Positions 6,200 to 12,939 of a DNA stretch of 12,939 nt are shown here, one piece after another. A model generated the notes under the pieces. That model did no database searches and was not told the DNA's origin. It saw nothing but the letters and a program-made list of their open reading frames with translations. Position numbers and translations under genes: made by a program. Source of the stretch: Vicinamibacteria bacterium (lineage in GTDB: Bacteria > Acidobacteriota > Vicinamibacteria > Vicinamibacterales > UBA2999). The stretch is taken from the NCBI GenBank assembly GCA_025924295.1, contig JAICEG010000102.1, forward strand, positions 1 to 12,939, written 5' to 3'. The stretch's first letter is position 1. Each line of letters opens with the position of its first letter.

Positions 6200-8662
6200 A
6201 TGCGACCTGACTCGCTCGTCCAGGACCTGAAGTCGGCTCTCCGCAATCTGCGTCGCTCACCCGGCTTCGCTGTCCTCACTATCCTGACGCTTGCAGTCGG
6301 GATTGGGGCCAACACCGCCATGTTTTCCGTCCTGAATGCGGTGATCCTTCGGCCCTCGGCCTATCCGCGGCCGGACCAGCTCATGTTCGTGAGCAGCCGG
6401 TTCCCGATGATGGGCTTCAACCAGTTCTGGGTCTCTCCGCCTGAGTACTTCGAGCTCACCGAGATCAACCAGTCGTTCTCGTCGGTGGGCGCGTTCCGGA
6501 CGGGTGAGGCCAACGTGTTCGCCGGCGATCGGCCACGCCGGGTGAATACCGGGTTGGTCAACGGCGAGTTGCTGGAGACGCTGGCCGTTCCGCCGCGCGC
6601 CGGCCGGTGGTTCCTCCGCGACGAGACGCGCGCCAACGGCCCGAGGCTCGTCATCCTCTCGAGCGAGTTGTGGCAGTCGGCATTCGCCGCCAGGCCCGAC
6701 ATCGTCGGCACCACGATCGAAGTCAATGGGGTCCAGCGTGAAGTCGTGGGCATCATGCCGCCCGGCTTCGACGTCATGGACAATCACGTCGAGCTGTGGC
6801 TGCCGCTCGATCTCGATCCTTCCAATCGACAGAACCGCGGGAATCACTCCCTCAGTCTGATCGCGCGCGTGAAGGACAGCGTGACGCCGGCGCAGGCGCA
6901 GGTAGAGCTGGCCACGCTGGTTGCCACATGGGGCGAGCGGACCGGCGCCAAGAACCATGTGTTCACACCGGATGGGCACGCGCTGCAGATGGAGCCGATG
7001 CAGGAGGAAATCGTCGGCTCGGCGCGCGTCGCGATCTGGGTGCTGCAGGCCGCCGTCGGTTTCGTGCTGCTCATTGCCTGCGCCAACTTCGCCAATCTCC
7101 TGCTGGCGCGCGCCGAGACCCGCCATCGCGAGTTCGCCGTGCGCACCGCGATTGGCGCCAGCAGGTGGCGGCTGCTCGCGCAGTTTGCCACCGAAGGGTG
7201 CGTGCTCGCGCTGGCAGGTGGGGCAGTCGGGCTCGTGCTGGCATGGGCCGGTGTGCGCGCCCTGGTCGCGGCGTATCCCGACAGCCTGCCGCGTGCCACC
7301 GAGATCGCTGTCGATCCTGCGGTGCTTGGATTCACGTTCGTCGTGTCGCTGGCCACGGGCGTCATCTTTGGTCTCGCGCCGCTGCTGCACCTGTCGCCGG
7401 GCGGGCTTCATTCCGCGCTCAAGGAAGGCGGCGTCCGCGGATCGACCAGCACACGCCATCGGGTGCGCCGGGCGCTCGTCACTGTCGAAGTCGCCCTTGC
7501 CGTTGTACTCGTCGTTGGTGCCGGCTTGATGCTGCGAACCGTGATGAACCTGATGAGCGTCGATGCCGGGTTCGACCAGTCGCGCCTCGTGACGTTCGCG
7601 CTCGAACTGCCACCAGCCCGCTACGGATCGATCGCCGGACAGTTGGAGTTCTACCAGCGGCTCTTCGCGCAGTTCGAGACGATTCCCGGCGTGCAGCGTG
7701 TCACGGGCATGACTGGCCTTCCTCCGAATCGGCAAGTCGACGCCAACGACACCGACATCGGCAACTACACGGCACCGAAGGAGGGGCCGTTCGAGAACGT
7801 CGACTACTACCAGCGCGTCACGCAGGGCTATTTCGAAACCATGGGCATCCCGATCGTCGAGGGGCGCGGTTTCGAACCCACGGATGCGGTTGGCGGGCCT
7901 GTGGCCGTCGTCAACGAAACGCTCGTCCGAACCTTCTGGAAGGATCAGAACCCGATCGGACAGCAGATCAGGCAATGCTGCGGAGACCAGCTCCCGTGGC
8001 TCACCGTCGTGGGCGTTGCCAAGGACGTCAAGCAGGGAGGTGTCGATCAGAAGACCGGCACCGAGCTCTACTTCCTGCTCGATCAATTCCCTCGTCTGTA
8101 TCCCGGCATCACCGCCAGCGGCGGTACCATGAATATCGTGCTGAGAACCAACGCGCCGATTGCGGCGTTGGGCACCTCGATCGAAAGCATCGTGCGAAGT
8201 GTCGATCCGGCATTGCCGGTGATTCGTCTGCGCGAGATGGACGACGTGTTCAGGGCGTCACTCAGCCGGCCCCGCCTGCTGGCGCAGTTGCTGGGTGGAT
8301 TCGCAGGCGTGGCGTTGTTCCTCGCCTCGATCGGGACATACGGCCTTCTCTCGTACCTGGTGTCGGAGCGTCGGCGGGAGATTGGCATCCGCATGGCCCT
8401 TGGCGCCGAGCAGACGCTGGTGCTCCGAAACATCATGGGGCAGGGTCTTCGCCTCGCGCTCATCGGGCTCGCCGCCGGGATGGCTGGCGCGTTTGCGTTG
8501 ACCCGGCTGATGTCGACGCTGCTGTTCAACGTGACGCCGAACGATCCCACGACGCTCGTCACCGTGGCGACCGTGATCACCGCGGTGGCGGCCGCGGCGT
8601 GTTTCCTCCCGGCACAGCGCGCGACGCGCGTCGACCCGGTCGTGGTGTTGCGCGACGAATAG
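6200..8662 (+). CDS. MacB/FtsX-type ABC transporter permease, ADOP family (orphan permease)
   Basis: 820 residues. Residues 1-21 hold the conserved leader DLKSALRNLRRSPG, followed by a membrane segment at about 23-50 (GIGANTAMFSVLNAVIL). A MacB-like periplasmic domain follows to about 270. A first FtsX block begins near 280 (LLIACANFANLLLAR, then REFAVRTAIGASRWRLL). Another membrane segment lies at about 426-448, a second periplasmic domain at about 460-685, and a second FtsX block from 693 (SERRREIGIRMALGA) to the end, which closes with RATRVDPVVVLRDE. This duplicated layout of about 800 residues is the ADOP architecture. No ATP-binding subunit gene lies beside it, as is usual for ADOP. Substrate unknown; MacB relatives act in efflux or mechanotransmission. 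GAGGG (6193-6197) is only 2 nt from the ATG, an unusually short spacing. Confidence 0.92.
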   Translation: MRPDSLVQDLKSALRNLRRSPGFAVLTILTLAVGIGANTAMFSVLNAVILRPSAYPRPDQLMFVSSRFPMMGFNQFWVSPPEYFELTEINQSFSSVGAFRTGEANVFAGDRPRRVNTGLVNGELLETLAVPPRAGRWFLRDETRANGPRLVILSSELWQSAFAARPDIVGTTIEVNGVQREVVGIMPPGFDVMDNHVELWLPLDLDPSNRQNRGNHSLSLIARVKDSVTPAQAQVELATLVATWGERTGAKNHVFTPDGHALQMEPMQEEIVGSARVAIWVLQAAVGFVLLIACANFANLLLARAETRHREFAVRTAIGASRWRLLAQFATEGCVLALAGGAVGLVLAWAGVRALVAAYPDSLPRATEIAVDPAVLGFTFVVSLATGVIFGLAPLLHLSPGGLHSALKEGGVRGSTSTRHRVRRALVTVEVALAVVLVVGAGLMLRTVMNLMSVDAGFDQSRLVTFALELPPARYGSIAGQLEFYQRLFAQFETIPGVQRVTGMTGLPPNRQVDANDTDIGNYTAPKEGPFENVDYYQRVTQGYFETMGIPIVEGRGFEPTDAVGGPVAVVNETLVRTFWKDQNPIGQQIRQCCGDQLPWLTVVGVAKDVKQGGVDQKTGTELYFLLDQFPRLYPGITASGGTMNIVLRTNAPIAALGTSIESIVRSVDPALPVIRLREMDDVFRASLSRPRLLAQLLGGFAGVALFLASIGTYGLLSYLVSERRREIGIRMALGAEQTLVLRNIMGQGLRLALIGLAAGMAGAFALTRLMSTLLFNVTPNDPTTLVTVATVITAVAAAACFLPAQRATRVDPVVVLRDE

Positions 8663-8664
8663 CC

Positions 8665-11376
8665 TTACACGACTTCTCCGAACCAGCCGCGGCGCGTCAT
8701 CCACTTCACCGTCTCCAGCACCGGGACGACCGTGAACGCCATCACCGTGGTGATGATCCAGTCCTCGAGCGACAGGCTGAATGTGGCAAACGCGCGCTGC
8801 AGGAATGGCACGTAGAGAATCGCCACCAGGAGCACCAGTTCCCATGCGACGGCGAGATTCAGCCACTTGTTCGCGAATGGTTTCCGGAAGACCGACAGGT
8901 GATCGGACCGGTAGTTGTACGCCTTGAAGAACTGGATCAACACGAGCGAGACGAACGTCATCGACATCACCTCCGCCAGCGGACGGCCGGAGTCTAGCAT
9001 CCAGACGAACAGCGTCATGTTGACCAACGCCGACCAGAGCCCGCCCGTGAGCAGCATGATGACCACCGGGCGCGTGAAGATGCCGAGCCGCGGATTTCTC
9101 GGCTTGCGCTGCATCAAATCCGCCTCTGGTGGATCGACGGCCAGCGCCAGCGCCGGCAGTCCATCGGTGGCGAGGTTCACGTAGAGGATCTGCACCGCCG
9201 TCAGCGGCATCGGCAACCCGGCGATCACCGCACCGGCGAGCAACACGATCTCGCCCACGTTGCTCGACAACAGATACGTGAGGTACTTCTTGATGTTGCC
9301 GAAGACGATGCGCCCTTCCTCGACGGCGGCGACGATGGTCGCGAAGTTGTCGTCGAGGAGCGTCATCCCGGCCGCTTCTTTGCTGACGTCGGTGCCGACG
9401 ATGCCCATCGCGATCCCGACATCGGCCTTCTTGAGCGCTGGTGCGTCGTTGATGCCATCGCCGGTCATCGCGACCACCTGCCCGCGGCTCTGCCACGCGT
9501 TCACGACGCGCAGCTTGTCGGCGGGCGAGACGCGGGCGTAGACGGCGATCTCCGCGACCTCGCGCCGCAGATTCTCGTCGTCGATGGCATCGAGATCCCG
9601 CCCGGTGACGACCCGTTCGTTGCTCAGGATTCCGATTTCGCGTGCGATGGCGCCGGCAGTGAGAGGGTGGTCGCCGGTGATCATCACCGGGCGGATGCCC
9701 GCCTGTGCGCAGACGTGAACGGCCGCCTTCGCTTCGGCACGCGGTGGATCCATCATCCCGACGAGGCCGAGCAACGTCATCTCGCGTTCGGCGTCCTCGA
9801 GAGAGGTGTTCGATTTGCGTGCAATCGCCAGGACTCGAAGACCGGCGCCGGCCATCTGCCGTTCGACATCGCTCACGCGCTGGCGGCAATCATCGGTCAG
9901 CGGGATCTCTCGATCGGATTTGAACAACTGCGTGCAGCTCGCGAGCACATCGTCGGCCGCGCCTTTCGAGTATGCGATCGCGCCGGCGGACGTCGTGTGC
10001 AGCGTCGTCATTCGACGCCGCTCCGATGTGAACGGGATCTCGCCGACGCGTGGCTCCTGCCTGTTCAGCTCGACCGGGATCAAGCCGACTTTCATTGCGG
10101 CGACGACCAGGGCGCCCTCGGTGGGATCGCCTTCGACCTGATGGCGCCCCTCGTGCACGACCAGGCGGGCATCGGATGCCAGTGTCGCCGCACGCAGCAT
10201 CGCGCGCACGGCCGGTGAAGGTTCGATCTGGTTGCCTGCCTCCAGCACGGCACCTGTCGGGTCGTACCCGGTGCCGGACAGATCCAGCACGTGTTCGTCG
10301 GCAAACATCTGACGCACCGTCATCTCGTTCTTCGTCAGCGTGCCAGTCTTGTCTGAGCAGATGATGGACGTGCTGCCGAGCGTCTCCACGATCGGCAGGC
10401 GGCGAACCAGCGCGTTGCGCTTGACCATCCGTCGCACACCGATGGCCAGGGAGATCGTCACGACGGCCGGGAGCGCTTCGGGGACGACGGCGACGGCCAG
10501 CGCGATGCCGAAGATGAACATCTCCAGCGCCGGCAGGCCGCGCATCAGGCCGACGACGACGACGAGCGCGACGACGACCAGTGCCGCCTTGGCCAGCGTG
10601 CCGCCGAGACGATCGAGGTTTTCCTGCAACGGTGTCTGACCGGCCTCGACCGACTCCACCAACTTGGCAATGCGACCGAACTCGGTCGCCATCCCGGTGG
10701 CGACGATCACGGCATGGCCGCGACCATAGACGGCCAGCGTGCCGGCGTAGGTCATATTCGTGCGGTCGCCGAGCGCGAGGCCGGCATCGTCGAATCTCGT
10801 CGAGACTTTCTGGACCGCGAGTGACTCCCCCGTGAGCGCGGCTTCATCAACCGCGAGGTTGACGGCCTCGATCACTCGAGCATCGGCGGGCACGCGGTCG
10901 CCTGCGCGCAGGACGACCACGTCTCCCGGCACCAGATCACGGGCCGGAATCATCACTTCCTCGCCATCGCGGAGCACGTGGGCGGACGGTGCGGCCATTC
11001 GACGCAGCGCTTCGAGAGCGCGGCCGGCCCGGTACTCCTGGATGAATCCGAGCAGCACGGCGAACAGGACGATGACGGTGATGACGATGGCTTCCAGCAT
11101 GTGACCGAGGAAGCCGGAGAGGATCGTGGCGCTCAGCAGTATGAGGATGAGTGCGTTCTTGAACTGCGCGAAGAAGGTGTGCCACGCCGACTGCGTGGCG
11201 AAGGTCTGCAACTCGTTGGGGCCGTGCTGCTGCAGGCGGCGGGCGGATTCGGCGGCGTCGATACCGGTCGCGCGTGTGGCGAGCGTTGCGAGCGCGTCAT
11301 CGATCGACAGCGTGTGCCAGGCCACGACCGGCGGTGGGGTCTGCACGTTGGCGTTCTGTTGTTCCGTCACACCCAT
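8665..11376 (-). CDS. P-type cation-transporting ATPase, P2A (Ca2+-ATPase-like)
   Basis: 903 residues from ATG 11376; GAGGAGG (11386-11392) lies 9 nt upstream and overrules the in-frame GTG at 11394, which sits on that same element. Motifs: N-terminal cation-ATPase domain; T182-GES in the actuator domain; phosphorylation motif D342-KTGTLT; K471-GA in the nucleotide domain; T638-GDGIND644 hinge. About ten membrane helices. Calcium-site positions known from SERCA are largely kept: E300 in PEALP (M4), N706 and E709 in SNVGE (M5), N734, T737 and D738 in YVNLATDGLPA (M6); the N706-N734 spacing of 28 equals that of SERCA. In M8, Q815 stands where SERCA has Glu. Ca2+ export from the cytoplasm is the best guess; Mn2+ or other cations remain possible. 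Divergent from the NhaR-like gene, convergent with the permease gene (stops 2 nt apart). Confidence 0.92.
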   Translation of the reverse strand: MGVTEQQNANVQTPPPVVAWHTLSIDDALATLATRATGIDAAESARRLQQHGPNELQTFATQSAWHTFFAQFKNALILILLSATILSGFLGHMLEAIVITVIVLFAVLLGFIQEYRAGRALEALRRMAAPSAHVLRDGEEVMIPARDLVPGDVVVLRAGDRVPADARVIEAVNLAVDEAALTGESLAVQKVSTRFDDAGLALGDRTNMTYAGTLAVYGRGHAVIVATGMATEFGRIAKLVESVEAGQTPLQENLDRLGGTLAKAALVVVALVVVVGLMRGLPALEMFIFGIALAVAVVPEALPAVVTISLAIGVRRMVKRNALVRRLPIVETLGSTSIICSDKTGTLTKNEMTVRQMFADEHVLDLSGTGYDPTGAVLEAGNQIEPSPAVRAMLRAATLASDARLVVHEGRHQVEGDPTEGALVVAAMKVGLIPVELNRQEPRVGEIPFTSERRRMTTLHTTSAGAIAYSKGAADDVLASCTQLFKSDREIPLTDDCRQRVSDVERQMAGAGLRVLAIARKSNTSLEDAEREMTLLGLVGMMDPPRAEAKAAVHVCAQAGIRPVMITGDHPLTAGAIAREIGILSNERVVTGRDLDAIDDENLRREVAEIAVYARVSPADKLRVVNAWQSRGQVVAMTGDGINDAPALKKADVGIAMGIVGTDVSKEAAGMTLLDDNFATIVAAVEEGRIVFGNIKKYLTYLLSSNVGEIVLLAGAVIAGLPMPLTAVQILYVNLATDGLPALALAVDPPEADLMQRKPRNPRLGIFTRPVVIMLLTGGLWSALVNMTLFVWMLDSGRPLAEVMSMTFVSLVLIQFFKAYNYRSDHLSVFRKPFANKWLNLAVAWELVLLVAILYVPFLQRAFATFSLSLEDWIITTVMAFTVVPVLETVKWMTRRGWFGEVV

Positions 11377-11435
11377 CCGCTCATTCCTCCTCACGACCGT
11401 GTGGCGTGATGGTCTCGACGATAGTGGACGGCAGT

Positions 11436-11484
11436 TGCATTGACAAATAGATAGTTATGAACAAGATCTTCGCTTTTTGTTATG
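11436..11484. promoter_or_regulatory. AT-rich divergent control region between the ATPase and nhaR-like genes
   Basis: The 148-nt gap between the two starts contains a distinctly AT-rich core. On the plus strand a perfect TTGACA (11440-11445) could be a -35, but the bases 16-18 nt downstream give only a poor -10 (CAAGAT), as is common at activator-dependent promoters. AACAA (11460-11464) and TTGTT (11477-11481) form an inverted repeat, AAGATCTT (11463-11470) is a perfect 8-bp palindrome, and GTTATG occurs twice as a direct repeat 25 nt apart (11454 and 11479). These are plausible binding sites for the LysR-type regulator encoded to the right. No convincing leftward promoter hexamers were found. 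Confidence 0.45.
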
Positions 11485-11524
11485 TGTCGTGACCTGCTAT
11501 GGTGTCGAGCGAAGGATCGGGTCC

Positions 11525-12466
11525 ATGCCATCGCTCAATTACCATCACCTGCTGTACTTCTGGACGGTCGCCAGGGAGGGCCGGATCTCGCGGGCGGCGG
11601 AGAAGCTGCGGGTGTCGCAGCCGACGATCAGCGCGCAGCTCAGGCTGCTGGAGGAGGCGCTCGGGGAGCGCCTGTTCCAACGTCAGGGGCGGACGCTCGT
11701 GCTCACCGATGTCGGCCGTCTCGTCGATCGGTATGCCTCGGAGATTTTCACCGCGGGCAGCGAGCTCCTGGAGACCCTGAAGGGGCGGCCCTCCGGTCGT
11801 GCACCGCGGCTGGCCGTTGGAGTGGCCAACGCGGTGCCCAAGCTGGTCGTCTACCGTCTTCTGAGCCCGGCGCTCAACGGCTCCGAGCCCGTGCAGATCA
11901 GTTGCCACGAAGACGATCCCGAGCAATTGCTCACGCGCCTGGCCACGCACGCGCTCGACGTCGTCATCAGCGACACGCCGGCCGCTCCGCATGTGCGCGT
12001 CAAGGTATTCAACCACCTGCTGGGAGAGTCGGGGACGACCTTCTTTGCCGCGCGATCGCTCGCGCAGCGGCTGAGACGTCGATTCCCGGCGTCGCTCACC
12101 GGTGCACGCATGCTGTTGCCGACGGCTGATACCTCGCTCAGGCGTGCGCTCGAGCAGTGGTTCGAGACCGAAGGCTTGCGGCCGCTCGTGGTCGGTGAGT
12201 TCGAAGATCCGGCGCTGCTCACCACGTTTGGCGAGCGCGTGCGGGTGGTGTTTCCCGCGCCGACGGCGATCGAGGCAGAGATTCTTCGCAGCCATCGCGT
12301 GGTGGTCGTTGGCCGCACGTCGGCCGTGCGTGAACGCTACTACGCCATCTCCGTCGAGCGCCGCCTCAAACACGCCGCGGTGGCGGCGATAACGAGCGCC
12401 GCGCGCAACGAAGTCTTCGCGGAGCGGCGGAAGTCCTCCCGTCGCACGGCGCCATCCACCAATTGA
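11525..12466 (+). CDS. nhaR: NhaR-like LysR-family transcriptional regulator
   Basis: 313 residues from ATG 11525; AAGGA (11512-11516) lies 8 nt upstream, so the longer in-frame version from 11477 is rejected. The N-terminus, LNYHHLLYFWTVAREG, is the NhaR hallmark (E. coli NhaR begins INYNHLYYFWHVYKEG). A winged helix-turn-helix with SRAAEKL and SQPTISAQLRLLEE covers about residues 15-55. The effector domain keeps NhaR features: GVANAVPKL, LDVVISDTP, LLGESGTTFFA, GEFEDPALLTTFGE, and a tail of the type YYAISVERR-x(3)-AAVAAI. The last 20 or so residues are basic and probably extra. E. coli NhaR is a sodium-responsive activator of nhaA; no antiporter gene lies in this window. The divergent P-type ATPase gene is the obvious candidate target, by position only. 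Confidence 0.87.
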   Translation: MPSLNYHHLLYFWTVAREGRISRAAEKLRVSQPTISAQLRLLEEALGERLFQRQGRTLVLTDVGRLVDRYASEIFTAGSELLETLKGRPSGRAPRLAVGVANAVPKLVVYRLLSPALNGSEPVQISCHEDDPEQLLTRLATHALDVVISDTPAAPHVRVKVFNHLLGESGTTFFAARSLAQRLRRRFPASLTGARMLLPTADTSLRRALEQWFETEGLRPLVVGEFEDPALLTTFGERVRVVFPAPTAIEAEILRSHRVVVVGRTSAVRERYYAISVERRLKHAAVAAITSAARNEVFAERRKSSRRTAPSTN

Positions 12467-12472
12467 CCGGCG

Positions 12473-12489
12473 TGCCGCAGGCTGCGGCA
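12473..12489 (+). terminator. Perfect 7-bp hairpin just after the nhaR-like stop
   Basis: TGCCGCA (12473-12479) and TGCGGCA (12483-12489) are exact inverted repeats around a GGC loop, starting 7 nt after the stop codon. The position and GC-rich stem suit a transcript end, but no T run follows, so a Rho-independent terminator is uncertain; it may only stabilise the 3' end. Confidence 0.38.
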
Positions 12490-12504
12490 GAGCTGCCCGG
12501 TGCA

Positions 12505-12533
12505 TTGCGCGTGCGTGCTCCTTTTGCCACAAT
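12505..12533 (+). promoter_or_regulatory. Possible promoter for the right-edge secreted-protein gene
   Basis: TTGCGC (12505-12510) and CACAAT (12528-12533) each match the sigma-70 consensus at four of six positions and are exactly 17 nt apart. A start near 12540 would leave a leader of about 25 nt that includes the AGGGAGG ribosome binding site at 12553-12559. Weak hexamers, good geometry. Confidence 0.28.
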
Positions 12534-12564
12534 CAGCGCCATCATCCGCGTCAGGGAGGCCGAC

Positions 12565-12939
12565 ATGCGCAGGCGATTTCGTCGAGCGTTGAGACCGGTC
12601 GAGATCGGCGGTGCGCTGCTGGGCGCGCTCGCCGTGGCAGCGGCATTGTCGATCACCGCTGGGGCGCAAGCACCTTCGCAGACGAGGTCGGCGACGGCGT
12701 CAGCGAAGCCATTCGCCACGCCGCGGACGCCGTGGGGCGATCCCGACATCTCCGGGACCTGGTCGAGCGACGATCTTCGCAGCGTTCCGTTGCAGCGCCC
12801 GAAAGAGTTCGGCACTCAGGCCGAGTTGTCGGACGAGGAATACAAGAAACGACTTGCCGCCAACGACGAAGCCCGACGGCGCGAACTCAATCGCGTCGGC
12901 GCCTTTCGCAACGATGTCGGTATGCGCACCTTCCGTCAA
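12565..12939 (+). CDS. Secreted TPWGDPD-family protein of unknown function (5' part; runs off right edge)
   Basis: 125 codons are visible from ATG 12565 with no stop; AGGGAGG (12553-12559) lies 5 nt upstream. A strongly basic start (RRRFRRALR) and a hydrophobic segment ending TAGAQA make a signal peptide of about 35 residues. A Ser/Ala-rich linker is followed by PRTPWGDPD-ISGTWSSDD, QRPKEFGTQAELSDEEY, and VGAFRNDVGMRTFRQ at the edge. WSSDD and the FRQ segment match the minus-strand copy at 1-659 (WSSDD, IGTFRGDYARRSFRQ) better than the middle copy, so the two edge copies appear to be closer relatives. The rest of the protein lies outside the window. Function unknown. Confidence 0.85.
   Translation, partial: MRRRFRRALRPVEIGGALLGALAVAAALSITAGAQAPSQTRSATASAKPFATPRTPWGDPDISGTWSSDDLRSVPLQRPKEFGTQAELSDEEYKKRLAANDEARRRELNRVGAFRNDVGMRTFRQ

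Noticed and set aside
6257..9889. Long open frames overlapping the permease and ATPase genes in other frames (6257-8086 minus, 6796-8997 plus, 8258-9889 minus)
   Set aside because: All are Arg/Gly/His-rich translations without domains, lying over genes with complete conserved motifs; they run across the boundary of two real genes.
8665..11376. A functional link between the Ca2+ pump and Ca2+ needed by PQQ enzymes
   Set aside because: The metal requirement of the PQQ enzymes is unknown, the pump acts on cytoplasmic ions, and the genes lie in separate transcription units; the link rests on proximity alone.
11377..11394. GTG at 11394 as start of the P-type ATPase
   Set aside because: That codon overlaps the GAGGAGG Shine-Dalgarno itself; ATG 11376 is correctly spaced from it.

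Overview
The window is high-GC bacterial DNA that most resembles an acidobacterium, probably of the Vicinamibacteria type. This is an inference from gene content: a full-length MacB/FtsX permease with no ATPase gene beside it (the ADOP family, 'acidobacterial duplicated orphan permease'), several paralogues of a secreted 'TPWGDPD' protein family, and soluble glucose-dehydrogenase-like PQQ enzymes. No rRNA, tRNA, CRISPR array or insertion sequence was seen.

Layout. (1) 1-659, minus: 5' part of a gene for a secreted TPWGDPD-family protein, cut by the left edge. (2) 660-906: divergent intergenic region with a perfect TATAAT on the minus strand and terminator-like hairpins in the minus-strand leader. 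(3) 907-6118, plus: two tandem PQQ-dependent dehydrogenase-like proteins 11 nt apart, a 13-unit GTTC repeat tract with a mostly 7-nt period, then a complete TPWGDPD-family protein. This looks like a periplasmic oxidation module. (4) 6200-8662, plus: the ADOP-type permease. (5) 8665-11376, minus: a P2A-type, Ca2+-ATPase-like cation pump whose stop codon lies 2 nt from the permease stop. (6) 11377-11524: divergent regulatory region with an AT-rich core. (7) 11525-12466, plus: an NhaR-like LysR regulator. (8) 12565-12939, plus: the 5' part of a third TPWGDPD-family gene, cut by the right edge.

How the genes may work together. The PQQ enzymes and TPWGDPD proteins all carry N-terminal export signals, and two PQQ genes and one TPWGDPD gene run in one direction. 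A joint periplasmic role is therefore reasonable, but the substrate, electron acceptor and function of the TPWGDPD proteins cannot be read from the sequence. The NhaR-like regulator and the P-type ATPase form a separate divergent pair, probably for cation homeostasis. The most unusual items are the three paralogues of the uncharacterised family, the repeat tract that seems to supply a ribosome binding site, and the pairing of an NhaR-type regulator with a Ca2+-type pump.
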